This document shows, piece by piece, positions 37,401 through 50,600 of a stretch of 64,000 nt of DNA. Each line of letters starts with the position of its first letter. Within the stretch, counting starts at the first letter, position 1. Made by a program: the position numbers and the translations under genes. The notes beneath the pieces were generated by a model, which saw only the letters and a program-made list of their open reading frames with translations, searched no databases and had not been told where the DNA came from. This DNA is from Spirodela intermedia (lineage: Eukaryota; Streptophyta; Magnoliopsida; Alismatales; Araceae), in NCBI GenBank assembly GCA_902729315.2, contig LR746280.1, forward strand, positions 3,579,001 to 3,643,000, in the 5' to 3' direction.

Positions 37401-38275
37401 GCTTGCCATAACACTTCATTTGGGCCCACTTTGCTTGCTTTCATTTGCATGCTTATGAGCTTTAAGCTCATAATTCTTCACCCAAGGCCTAAGTACAATC
37501 TTGGTTTCTTAACAAGCTGCAAGCTAATACTTAATATATGTAGCTCACGTGGTTAAAAGACAGAATTACATCATGTTCTCACATAATGTACATCAAGTAT
37601 CTAAAAATGTATATTTCAATGAGAAATGAATGAAATACATAAAATGTGTATGAATGTTGATGCGTGCTCTAAACATGAGAATTCATTAGTAAATCAATGA
37701 ATTTACGTCTTAAAATCATGAAATTTGATGTAACATACCTCAGATATAATGTAGTATTTATACATTATCTACATTAAGGAAAGAAATTCAAGCTTCCTAA
37801 GATCTTCCTCGAGGAGATCAAATTAGTTACACCTTCCACCTTCAATCATCATCCATGTGAGAAGAGGATTATAAGAATCAAACATTCATTATCATCCTCT
37901 TTAACCTTCATCTAGAAACAATTCAAAGTAAATTCATTCCTAATCATTGTGAGAAAAACTTGTGATCAAATTTATATTAAATAACTCAGGGGAAATGAAC
38001 CTTTAATAATTCATTGGTGACTTAGAATTTTGAATCTAGAAGATAATTTTGAGTAAAATTGTAATGGAGTTGATCTTGTTAACCAATGGTTGCCATTGGT
38101 GATGATCTAGTAGAACCTAAGGATTAAGATGTCTTTGGAGAGTGAAAATAGGCAAGGGGGTGAACCACTTCAAAGATACTAGAGTACTTTAGATTTAGAG
38201 CTTAGCAACCCTTAAGGTTAGAATTAGAGAAACAATATTAAGAGATTAGCAAGAAGTTGACCAAATTCAAAGTGT

Positions 38276-38640
38276 GGCCTATAAATACAGCCTTCATTTT
38301 TATCAATTCATATACCTCTTTTTGATCTAAGTGTGAGCTAAAATCTACAAATATAGAGCTACAAGTCTAGAAGAAGGTTTTATGGAAAAACATGTGAGTT
38401 AACTAAAGTTTCTCATTCAAGAGGCAAATTTTAAAAAACCTTCACATTTATTGTAAATGACTAAAATTTAGTAGAATCTAAGGTTGCTATTTTAAAAGAG
38501 GAAAGTAGATTAAGTATATGAAACTACTTAAAATTTTATTTGTGGGTAGATCTACAAAGGCCAATAAGTTTAGAGTGACATCAGAAAAGAGCATTCAGCC
38601 CCCCTCTTGATTTCTAGTTCTACCTAAATAGAATCAACAA
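38276..38640 (+). mobile_element. Decayed SIRE-like copia LTR fragment (A)
   Basis: The stretch has the typical 3' part of plant SIRE/Maximus-type copia LTRs: an AGAGCTACAAGTCTAG segment, ATTGTAAATGACTAAA followed by TAGTAGAATCTAAGG, and the end block TTCAGCCCCCCTCTTGA leading to ATCAACA. No primer-binding site or internal region follows, so it looks like a solo or truncated LTR. Family assignment rests on remembered LTR landmarks. Confidence 0.45.
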
Positions 38641-40229
38641 AATTTTCCCATGTGCTGTGGAAGAAAATGTGAGACTCCTATTAAACAGAAATAAAGAAGG
38701 AGAAAAATGGCATAGGGTGTGAAACAAAAAGGGTCAAGGGACCAAATTGTGTGTCAAGTAGGGAGAATAGTGTCCATTATTTTCTAATAATGTTTGCCAC
38801 ATTTTATGGAGGGTAGCTTCATTGAATATGTTCAATAGCCCTTGTAGAAAATCTTTCAACCTCGGAAGGCCATTTAGAAATGTAATTGAATCATATTAGT
38901 GAGCTGGTTTATGGTAAAATACTTGGAAACATTAATGCTCAGGCCAAAAACTGTCACAAGAGGGTTAATATGCATAATAAGGTGTGCATACGTATATTTA
39001 TTATCTTTAAAATAAATGAGTTCATTACTTTTAAAGTATTTAAAATGTTCTGACTTGTTTTTCTCTAAAAGGAAAAACTTTCAGCATTATAAACTAAAAA
39101 CTAAAGGCAACCTTCACGACAATCACATTGTTTCTTACCTCTTTTATTTTGATGTTTATTTCCCCATGATCTCTTTAAGGGAGAGTCAATTAATGCCTTT
39201 CGTTTCTTTTGGAAATTTGGTGTTATCACATCATTTCATGTGTAACGATGTAATGACTATGATAATTTGAATATAATTGAAATAAATTTAAATGCTTCGT
39301 TTGCACCCCTTTAATATGTTGATAAAATTTATAAATACTTCAATTGTTTCTCAATTTTATCCAATTTTGAGGAACTCATACTTCTTGACTAAGATGTTCA
39401 CTTGACTTGTAATAATTTTTCACACTTGCATATTTCTTGTGTACTTCCTACAACTCATTGATCCTCACATGAATTACCAAATTTTGGTGAAATAGATGAG
39501 ATACTTTTACCCATGGCTCTTAGAGTCTTAATGATTTTGATGATGAAAAAAATATGTTGGAGGAAAATATGTAAAAGGGTAATTTCAGAATGTTAGAATT
39601 ACCTTACCCATTAAATATACATCATAACATTTCAAAATTCAGGAAAAATATAATAAATACTAAAATGGTCATTTTACACAAAAAATTTGAAAAAATTGTG
39701 AACCATTTAATTGTCTTATCATGTTGCATATTCTCATAAATGATTTATATAATTTATTTTATAAATTTAGAGCTGTTTTATCTAAAGTATTTTATGCCTA
39801 TCTCCAATAGGAAATGGGTCAACCCATAGATGGACCTAGAAGAGGGAACATTTGGGTGGTACAACAAAAAAATAGTGAAATTAACATAAAATATAGTACC
39901 TTAAAATCAATTGTTGGTAAATGCATCAGACCCAAGGGATCATTTTAGAACCATTGAATTGTCTTAGAAAATAAATAAAATCAGTCAAAGATCTAAAGAT
40001 TATTACTCTTCCTAAATTTCATAGTGAGGAAAAACCATTCGATCAATGAAATCAATGATTGTACCTCAAGGGATTAAATCATTTCTCTTCAAATCTACTT
40101 TCCCACCTTTAGCCATAGAGTTCACACCACAAAAACTAATTGTTAAGTGTATAAGATCATTAGTTTTTGTCAAACTTTTGATTGAGTACTTTTGGTGTTT
40201 GCCCAAGATAGATTGTTAAATAAAGTATA

Positions 40230-40454
40230 ATAATACAGAGCCATAAATCTAGATAAAGTTTTGAGGAAATACTTAGGGCCAATTAGAGTTTTGAAATCTG
40301 GTGAATACTTTGTAAGATATTCAACTTCAATGTATAATTTACTAAAGTTTTAGTAGACTTCAAGAACTTAGTGTCACAACTAAAGTTTTTTAGATCTAGG
40401 GTTGTGGAGTGAATTTGCTCTAATAATAGGCAGAATAGGCAATGGTTCACTAAT
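40230..40454 (+). mobile_element. Decayed SIRE-like copia LTR fragment (B), cut off by repeat copy 1
   Basis: This stretch aligns with fragment A: ACAGAGCCATAAATCTAG, then ATAATTTACTAAAGTTTTAG, then TAGACTTCAAG. The similarity stops at 40454, where repeat copy 1 begins, which suggests that the repeat inserted into this LTR. Confidence 0.4.
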
Positions 40455-41840
40455 GTGACTTAGTCGTTGTATAGTAAATCATGTAAATTTAAAATTTATA
40501 AAACTAGAAAATACAAATTTTTGAATATTTAGAAGTATTTCTAAACAAATATATAATTATAATTCAAAAAAACTTCCAAAAATAGTGATAATTTTTCAAG
40601 TTGATCATAAGGATGTAATATAATATCTGGTAATTATTTAGAATTTTCTGCAAAGAATATTATTTTTTATAAATTTTATACTAAGAAATAAAAAATAAAT
40701 ATATTTAAAATTTATGAAAAAGGGAAATAAGGATGCGGACATCAAGATAATGTCAGCTCCTGGCGAACGTGAATCAGACAAAAATAGAATTCTACTCGGT
40801 GATTCTTAGGTAAGTAATTACAGATGATTTAATTGATCAAATTAAGATCTATAAAAGTCAGAAGAATCGTAATTGAATGAAGTATATCTTGGTAAATTTA
40901 AATCACACAAATTATCACTAAATAAAGTAGAAATTAAGTTAAAAGCAAGAAAACAGAGTTCTAGCATCGCAGCGGCAATGCGTCAGCGATGCACCTGAAT
41001 CCTAAGCATTTGGGAGGATCATCATGTAATGTCCATGATCTCGAAGGCTCTCTTTAGATAAGGACGACGTAAGTAATCTCTAGATCTCCTTGTGAAATCT
41101 AGAGATTAATGAAATGGGTCATTGAATCATCTTCGACGACTATCACCTAGTGGAGTAGAAAAATGACGACTTTGCGACTCTCTAGTAGTTGTCACTCGAC
41201 GGAGAGGAATTAGATGAAGGTGGGACGCATGTTAGGGAGCTTCATCTTTAGGTCCACGCAACAATAGAAGGCTCTTCATCACATTCGGTACGCTCTCAGG
41301 AGGTGGCAACTTGTCTCTCAATAGATTGTTTTCTTCCCGATGATGGCATGTTCATCGATTAATCGGAGATGCTTTACTCAATGGATTTGCGATTCTTTTA
41401 TCGCAAATCGTTCAACAATTTTAGGAACAATAATCTGTGAATCACGTTGACAAGATTTTTACTAATGATTCAGCGATTCTAGTTGCTTAATCTTTCATCG
41501 ACAATTTGTAGGAAAGTTGCAATAATCAAATTAAAAATATGAGTTTTGGCTCTTAGAGGATTCGAACCCACGCTGGTTGCCTGCCCTTTCTGGAGCAGGT
41601 GTGACACAAGTTTAGTTTCACATTGCTTGTGCGCTGAAGTTTCAGACAAATATATAGTAATGTTATATTTACAAGCAAGTCCCTTTCTCGTGCATGTACG
41701 ACCACTCCTTACCCCACAGCCGCTTGGCCACCAGTGACATAGAAAGGGAGTGGCACACACGTGCTCCTATTGGTCCAAGTTGCTTGAGCCTCTGCTCGTG
41801 GCTACTCCTCGATTGCGCTTCCAACTCGCTTACAGGCCCG
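40455..41840 (+). repeat. Dispersed 1.39 kb repeat, copy 1
   Basis: The block aligns almost without gaps to 62612-64000 in the same orientation (1386 against 1389 bp), with roughly four bases in five identical by eye. Shared landmarks are GTGACTYAGTCRTTGTAT at the left edge, an AT-rich first 300 bp, a central GC-richer part (ATGAAATGGGTCATYGAATC) and a promoter-like 3' part. No long ORF is conserved. The right end is unknown because copy 2 reaches the window edge exactly at the base matching 41840. Confidence 0.85.
41614..41679 (+). promoter_or_regulatory. U6-type promoter in repeat copy 1 (degenerate USE)
   Basis: The USE-like AGTTTCACATTG (41614-41625) is 25 nt before TATATA (41651-41656), and GTCCCTTTC starts 22 nt later at 41679. 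The spacing matches plant U6 promoters. The USE differs from the RTCCCACATCG consensus at several bases, so this copy may be weak or dead. Confidence 0.45.
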
Positions 41841-41866
41841 ATTGGCTAGCATGTCCCCCCCATTTT
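41679..41866 (+). ncRNA. Possible Pol III RNA from repeat copy 1
   Basis: From the predicted start GTCCCTTT the first run of four T on the plus strand is at 41863-41866, giving a transcript of about 185 nt without an internal terminator. The segment can fold with CCACTCC (41702-41708) pairing GGAGTGG (41747-41753), and an outer GCATGT/ACGTGC stem. The sequence is not U6, U3, 7SL or 5S beyond its first bases. Transcription is not demonstrated. Confidence 0.3.
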
Positions 41867-44615
41867 GTTTTATTTTTATTTTTATTTCTTTTTCTTTATT
41901 TATCTCAAAAGTAAGATGATATAAATCATATAATTTGTATAAAATCACATAATTACTTAAAAATTTATGTTAATCAACTAAAAACTACTTTTCACACTTT
42001 AACACAAATATAAGTCTATTTATCATGAGTTAAAGCTAAAACTATATTATTTACTAATTATTAACTCATGATAATGAAGACTTATCATTCACAATATAAT
42101 ATAAAATGAAATATTGGTTGATCAATAAATTGAACGATCGTTGTGAGAAGGAAAACAACTCAACACATGCTCTCCTATTATGGAGCAAAGAGAATAGGGG
42201 CAAGGGAGGATTTCTGGGTATCCCAAACTATTGCTTGTAAGGGTAAAAATGGGGAAGTCCTAGAAGGGCTTTCCCCAATAAATGTAAAGGAAATTTGAAT
42301 GTGAATAAGCAAAGGGGGTTGTTCCTCCTTTTCTTCCTATATTCTATGAGAGAGAATCTATTATCCTTTTAGAAAGAAAAGTTTGTTTTGTGGTGTGGAG
42401 AGGCTGTTTGGTGCTAACGTGGCAGCCAAGTCTACTTTGAGAATTGAGGTAGGTCAACCTTGACCTAATAACACATGATTGTTAGAGAATAGAGTAAGCT
42501 AGGTGAGACAAACAAATCTTAATTTAAATTCAAAAACTTAATTCATATTCAAGAGAACAAGAGTTAAAATGAAAAAACCCACTAATTGTTCCCACTTTGG
42601 TTCTTCATACTATCTTGTTATATAGGAAAATAGTTGATAGAGTAAAATATTATGATAACTAATGAACTCGATTTAGAAGTTAAATATGTTGTTATGATGT
42701 AATCAAGTTCATGCAAATAATATTTATAAAAACTCACTCTTTTGTTTAGGATAAGTAATAGTTAATTCTCAAAAAGTATAGGCAATGAGAGTACAAGTTC
42801 TACTTATTTTATTTAAGATTGTAAAAAGTAGAATTAATCTAATAAAGATAGGGACAAGAGCAATAAAAAGTTAACAAAAGAGAGAGAATAAATCTAACGT
42901 AATGAAATGATAAAATTAGTTCGAACTAAGAGTTAATCTATTTATGTAGAAGATTACAAAGACACCCCAAATCTAGATCTTGCATAGGCCTTATTGTGCA
43001 TTAGTCCTATGATGAGTGGTACTTGATCCATGACGATCTTGATGCACTCTAAGTAGTCTCTTTTCCATAATGATCTTAGGCATGAGAATGTCATTGATTA
43101 AGTTTTGATTTTTTTCATTTTTCTTTTAATTAGCTACTACTATAGCAAGAGTCAAAAAACACCCTCTAAGAAGGGGGCGGGATACCTTAATCCTCTTGAG
43201 AATTAGGCCCCTCTAATAATTAATAATCGACTCTCTTAGTGGATAACCCAAATTCTTTCAAGAGGGCGCTGCTCTAATCCTTCTCTTAATCTTATCTTAC
43301 GGCAGCCCAGATCTCATCTCTTGATATCTTTTTTAAGTCCAAATAAGTTAGGCCAATGTGTCACCTTTTCTTAGACCCATAAACATATTAAGTCGGCCGT
43401 CTCCATAAGGCTTGGGTTTTCCTTGGAGTGAAGACTTGGGCTTCTTTTATTACTTTTAACTCATAATAAAAACTTACCTAAGTCCTTGTAATCAAATAAT
43501 TATAAAGAAAATATGAGAAAATCACTACTTGACTTTATAAAAGTCAAGTGAGATTAATCTAATAATATAAATAAAATAATATATATTATGACTTAAATGA
43601 CAAAATATTGAATGTCATAATAAGTTAGTAACACATGTATAATTAACATTTATATATAATATATTAATGCATAAATGTAACTACTAATTTATAATTATCA
43701 ATAACCTATTTAGCTACTGAAAGATATGAGAATATAAATATATTATGAATAATCAAAGCAAGTATTTTAGATTTCTTAATAAAGATCTTGAAGAAAATCT
43801 TATAACCTAAATATAAGAGCTCTTTATTACAAAAAAGGACTAGTTCTTTGGCATGTTAATGACCATCATTGGGCTATAGTAAAAGATAGTTAATGAGTGA
43901 AATATTATGACAACCCACATAGCCAATAGTTGAGATGAGAATGGCAAAAAGATCATGTACAACCCTCTCAAACATTTTGGAGTTAAACAAGAACTTTTCA
44001 GATGTTAGTGATTGTCATTTAAGTAAAATAATTGTTGACACTTTGTAAGTGTTGGGTCATATCTGTTGCTTGCTAACCCATTTTACTATTTCTGGTAGCA
44101 GCATCAATGCCTTATTATTTTTGGCCTTATATACGTGTAATATTCCCAAGTCACAAGTTCTGAAACTTGGGCCACAAGAGAAGCTTGACCTGCACCAATG
44201 AAGTGAGGAACCAGCTTAAAAACAGTACACTAATGTGAAATTCTGAGATTTTTCTAGAAGCTTGCCAGTGGTTTGACACAGCGACTCCACTAAAGAATTT
44301 GATCACCGACAGTCATTCTGTGGCATGACACAGGATGGCGCAAGCCAGCCAGGTCAGTCCCAAGCCTTCTGAAAGCTGATCTTATGTGGGGGAAAGAGAG
44401 AGAGAGGAGATGAGGCCCACCCAGTTCAAAGTATATGAACAGATCTCATGAAACCATCTTATCTATATAAATAACGCATCCACAGCCTTAAGTTTGTATA
44501 TAATAAGGCAAGCCATCATAAGCGAGCAAAGGCTGGACCCACCCAAGTATTCTCTCTTGACTTCACTACATACGCCACATAGAAAGATCCCAGCACATGG
44601 GATTCAGTCATGAAC
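41867..44615. other. AT-rich intergenic DNA between repeat copy 1 and the DUF1218 gene
   Basis: I see no supported gene here. The part at about 42950-43450 is less AT-rich and looks like decayed repetitive DNA, but I could not place it in a family. The last few hundred bases before 44616 should contain the 3' UTR of the DUF1218 gene. Confidence 0.5.
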
Positions 44616-47600
44616 TCAAGCTTTCACCTCCCGAGCTCTGTCCCCAGGAGGATTGAAATCCGCCATGCCCATATCCCCCTCATTGTGATGCTTCTGCCAT
44701 CCAGCAGGGTCAGCCCGAGAATAAGCCCAATAGTACGTGAGTGCCACAACCAGGGAGATGAGAATCAGGGCCGCTGAGGCTCCGAAGACCCCCTTTCGAA
44801 GTGCCGCGCATGAGGACAAGTCCTTCTTGGTGAAGTTGCCCATGTACTTGGTGTGATAGGCATTCCTAGCTGAGCCGGCCACAAGGCACGCCTCCGCTGC
44901 AAGAAAGCTCAGCCTACAACAACAGAAATAAGGGTCGAAGTCAGGATGGACCTATGCTGCATAGCTTAAGCACATCAGACAGCAGCCACGGATGCCCACT
45001 TTTGGTGGTCAATTTCAAATTGCATGCTGTTCCTAGCCATGACCGCTTGGGCAAATGATTCGAGAAACTGACTTCAAAATTTTTAGGCCAACTATGATGA
45101 TAGGTTTTCACTTTCAAGTGAGCGCTGTTCAAGCTTGGGGTGTTGAGCTCCATCCAAGAATGTTTCGGAACAAAAAATAAATCCGAAATGCTCTGCATCA
45201 ACACAATCAAGGTGGTTTCATGGACGCATCAGGAGAGAGCAGGCCATAAGAGCAATGGACGAACTGTTTCGCTGATGATATGTTGAATTGAAGAAAAAGT
45301 GCCAGAAAAGGCAGTCACACCTCTACAAGAAACATTACTATACCTTAACATCTACAGACTAGTTTCCTAGTAGTGCTAAGAAAGAGTTATACAACAGGCA
45401 AAGAAATGTTTAACATAGAACCTACTAATGTGCCGACGAATAAAATCAAAATATAACTCATTAGTGTTCATCGAAACTAGAAGTAAAATGAAAGCACAGA
45501 AAAAAAAGGCTCCAAAAGACTTTCTAAATGCATTTGAGATTAAACGGGAAGCTAGGATGTTGAGATTCTCGGGAGTCGCAAAATCAGAACATTAAAAGCA
45601 GCAATGCATAGCCACGAATTTGAGAATATATAATCTTCAACTCGAGGCCAGTGTCCCCATTTTCACCAACCCTTTCAGTTGTTACTTCCAACCTTTTTGC
45701 AATCGAGTTTTGACAGGGTAGCAAAACTTGTGAGCACAAGTGCTCACTTGAGCTAATTAATTACGAAAAAATATTGACACACACGAAGAATGGCAACACT
45801 TTTGAATAAAGTTATCTGCCACATTTGTATCACATACGAATATGTTTACAGCCATTAACACAGCTAGTGACGACCATAGATTGATGAGATGCTGCCAGTT
45901 TGAACTTTTTGTCTTCTACGGATGAACAGATTATTGACACTCTAAGCCTTTTGTCTAATAAAAACGGCAGTAATTAGATGTCGATATTTTTAGACAGCAT
46001 ACTAGACTTTTTATTTTTGAGACTAAGAAGTTCAAATATAATGTGATGGGGCCCTGTTGACTCTTCAGGTTTGTTATTATTGAAGAGTACATGTTGCAGA
46101 ATCAACAAAGAGCCAACTAGAGTACCAATCATGTAACTTGACAGAAGAAAAATGACGGACCAAACATCACTTCGTTGATGCATGGTACGTTGTCAACTCA
46201 CTTTGAATATTTTTCACACTTTTTATGGATCAAGCTAATTTCGTTGGAGAAAAAATAAGCAAAAAAGTAATTTTTCAGTATGTATCTAACTCCAACTAGT
46301 TAAGATGAGGACACGAATCTGGTTCACCCATTCTCTGCATTACACATAAAGAGATTAAGAAAACAATATACATTGAACTAGCCCAGTCACATGTCCATCC
46401 AAAGTCCGTTCCCAATCATAGACTCTTTGAATTATTAAACACAAGGTGACTATTGATAGAAAGGAAACCATGCGAAACTTCTAATGTCAAAGTAATCTCC
46501 AACGGCTAGAGGTTTCCCTCAGCACACTAGCAAGTGGAAGAATGAACAAAGATAGTACTTCGTGTTCCAGATCAAGCACTTGAAAAATATCTTTGGACGT
46601 ACTGAATCAGATATTTTAACACTTCAGGAAGCCAGCCCAGTGGCTCCAGCCCCCAATCAAGACAAACATACGAAAAATAAATTTCATAAATTAGCATTCA
46701 ATAAACAACAAGAGAGACCTACTCATACAGCCCATGGAAGGCCTTAATGCCAGCCTTCTAATGATTATCAGGAAGTACTCAAAATTTCGTACTACTCATG
46801 ACATAGGTAGATATTAAAGGACCAAAGCACATTTAGTTATCAAGTCCAAGATGCCAACATGGTGAGGTAAAATGAACCTATATTTGGCTGAGATTATTAA
46901 TGGGTTAATATCATGCACATTCTACAAGATCCATATACTTCTTATAGTAGCCTCAACTAGATGGGAACATAATTCATAAAGTTCTTCAATTTAACATTCC
47001 GACCGTAGATTCATAAGACCCTCTCTTGACTAATCATGCTTTCTCAATGCATTCTGCAAGCAGGTGCATCATCAACTTTCCCATGGGCTTAAACACAAAT
47101 ATTTACTGACCAATAATGACCGACTTCCATGTCCAAAATCCAAACACAGCTATCTATAAAAGACATAGAAGTGATTGTGACTTCAACTTCAAGTTTATCA
47201 ACAGAAAGACTGAATTTAGATAAAAATGTTTAATGAACTACCACGAGCTCCTTAATACATACAGCAGGGCTCTATGAGGGGCATTTGAAAAAAGTGACCC
47301 CAGCAGAATAGCGAAAGTACTACAACACCAGAAGTATCATGGCTTGAGCTACATACGACAACATCTCTTCCTTGGCTAATACACAGTACGCCTGGGAAAG
47401 TATATGAGGCTCTGGATTTTTCCGTCCATATCCTCTGGCTTGAAAAGCCATATGATGACAGCTAAAAATTTTCAGATATCTTTCGGCTTCAATAGCCTCA
47501 TCAAAAGGCTCCTTTGAAAGTCTCAACTATTTGCAGACTAAGGTTTGACATTGTGTCCGGCCATAATTTATGACCAAAAGTGACCACAACTCATGGTTCA

Positions 47601-50600
47601 TCTCTTGAGTCACAAGACAGTATAGCCTCCTCATAACAATCTATATACTGAATCACAGCAACTACACATTACTCGAAGTTCATCCACTAATCTAGGATCA
47701 GGTTCTCTAAGGGTCAAAAAATATTTTTCCTTCAGTTTGTTCTTCATTTCACCCCACCACCAGATATGGGGTTCTCCTCAATGCTCAACATCTCTTCTAA
47801 TTGATTGTGCTTGGCCTGGTATTGTCGGGCCCATAAAAAGGCCCACTATTTGGGTAACCTATGCCCACAAGGGAAAGGATAAGTGACGGGATGGTTAAGT
47901 GGTAATGGGCCAAGTGGGGGTCCATTAAAGGAATTAGTACAAGAGTCCATAGAGGCTGTAACCGGGGGGGTTTTTGCAAGTCTTTGGGGAGAGCTGGGGA
48001 CGCTCTCGAACTTGCCCTCAACCATGCTCTCTTTTCCCCTCTTAGTCCTGATTCTTCCCTTCTCATTCCTGAGTATCTTCTCTCTATTCCTCCTTGTTTC
48101 GCACTGTTATCTTGGGATCCTATCAGATTGCTAGTGCTCCCTGATTATTTTTGTCAAAGTTAATATTCAAATGATCTGGCATTTTGTGACGCTTGAGCAA
48201 TACTTTATAAACAATAAATAGCATAGGACGACCTTCAGATCCAATAATGCCAACATGCTGCCTTGAAGAACCATTAAGCATAGTGTTCGGAATCTTTGTT
48301 GAACATGTCATCATGTCATCAAGGATGCCTAATTGGACAATGATCACATTTCCTCGGGATGCATGTCATGTTCAAGAAACATTTCCCTATGTGAATTTCT
48401 ATCAAGGAACCCTATCATGTATCCTGACATCCTAATGAGTTCATCATGCTCTCGTTTGACCATTAAGCAGACAAGGTTCCAGACTTAACTTTAAAGCTGA
48501 AAAAATCCCTTCATTTGAGTCCCTTTCACTCTATATTGTGTGGACAATCCTATCATTGGCAATACTTGGTGACTCGTCTCATCAAGATCTTCCTTAGGTT
48601 TCCCAATAAAAGATTCTCTGAATATCTCCACCATAAAATCTTTTGACCTCTATAATAGTAGCAAGATTTAGAAATTATAAAAGAGCAAAGATAGATTGAT
48701 CTCACAAACACTCACAGCACACTATCTATACTGATATTTATTTACATTTTATTTTGGCTATGACGTTGATAGAAAACTCTAAATGAGAAAAATTTACAAA
48801 AATGCACATGTGAAGTAAAGTAGAATGCAAAGAGATCTCAATAATCAATAGTGTGTGTCAAGTGGTTGTGAGGCGGGATGAGACATTTAAAGGGAGGAAA
48901 GAGGGTGCTGTGGAATGGGTGATAAGAATTCGAAAGAGAGGAACCTAGGTGGTTGACCATGGCTCTATTATTTTTGCTGATTTCTTATGGGCTCCAACTT
49001 TAGCTGGTCAAGATAGAATGGGCCTGGGTCAAACAAGCCTAGCCTTACCTATCATTAAGAAGGTGAATATCCAAACCACATATCCCCAATCGTTACCCAT
49101 ATTTGGTTCAAGGTTAACGTAGGAAGAATACTAACCCGAAATGCGTATCATCCAAGGGAAACAGTGACAGTGGAAGCAAATGAGAGAAGTGATGATGGTA
49201 CTAGAGAGCGACCACAGCATCTCACCATGTGGACCAACATAGCTGATTAGTGACGATTAGCCGGTGGGAGTCAGCATACACAGGCACTAGTGCAAAAAGG
49301 GCTGTTAGTGAAGATAGGGATGGGGATGACCAACAGATGCAGAATAAAAGTAAGAAGGGTCTAGAATGTAACTGCAATGCGGAGGTGCTGAATAGAGAGA
49401 AGGACCAAGCCATGCTTAAACAGGATGGTGCAGCTTTATACAGAATAACAGCAAACTATAGCACCAGAAGATGGTGAACTGAACCACGAAGAGAGAGGGA
49501 TGAAATAAAGTGAGAAGGGTTCTTAGTCATGTTAAGGTGAGTACAATAATTGTGAAATATCCTTAACTAAGGAGATCTGGGCAAGGTGGAAAACCATAGA
49601 AAATAAAATTCAGCCTTTGTGGATAAATGCCCCAAGAAAAAAACAAGTTGGTACGTTAAAGAAGTTAATGAACAATAAAATTTCTTAGGAAAGAAAAAAA
49701 AACAACATATTGTATCAAATGATGCCCCTGATTACCCCAAAATATTTCAAATGTATTCTGATCTAATCACACAGCCATACGAATTTTGGCACAAACATCT
49801 ATTCCTAAAAATCACACCTAGAAGGTAGTTTTACAGCTAGGCCCTCATAGGCACCAAAAACTTATGAGCGTTGTCTGTAAAGTCTCTATCACTGCCAGTC
49901 TCTCACTCAAATAGATTTCCTGACAACAAATTCTTTGGAATGTTGAGCTTCAACAATCAAACTTTGGCAACCTTAACCTCATACAAGCCACTTATAGGCA
50001 TCAAAAATCAAGTCACAATCATGGTTATGGAATAAGAGAGTTTTGCACAAGAAAATTATTATCAACGATTTACCAACACAAAAACACGAGAGATATATAT
50101 ATTTAGTGATCTCTTAAACTCAGTTATGGGTGAAATCTCATCATTCCATCACGAAATATAACAAGCACAAGTTGAGTGGTTCATATACCTTTTAAATAGT
50201 CAGTGACTACTTTAACGATCCAAGCCAATGTCATGATCTATTAGTAAGAAGCATAAAACAATGAGCACCAATGAACATCACTAGGCTGAAAGAGGATCTG
50301 CAAAACTGTGGCATCAACATTAGGACAATTATCTTATATATTTAATTCAGCAGCTAAAGTGCCAGATACCCATCCTTTTCTCCACATCCCTCAAAAAAAT
50401 CAGGTTCCAGTTTCATATCTCATGAGCCTCTGACGGATTTCTCCATCCCATTTCCCAGCAACTATCCATTATGTAATCCCCTCTTGTGTAATCCCCTTCT
50501 CCCTAGCTAGTAGCAGCTAGATGGAGGCAACCTCCCAGTCCTAGTCATCGCCAATCCCACCATAAATAGACATTCCCATCTCCCTCTTTCAGTACATTTA

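Noticed and set aside
41558-41730. A functional tRNA gene on the minus strand
   Set aside because: A and B boxes are present, but no cloverleaf with paired acceptor, D and anticodon arms can be drawn.
41679-41866. U6, U3, 7SL or 5S RNA gene in the repeat
   Set aside because: Only the first eight bases match U6. The ACGACC further on recalls the start of U3 but is at the wrong distance from TATA and the match ends there.
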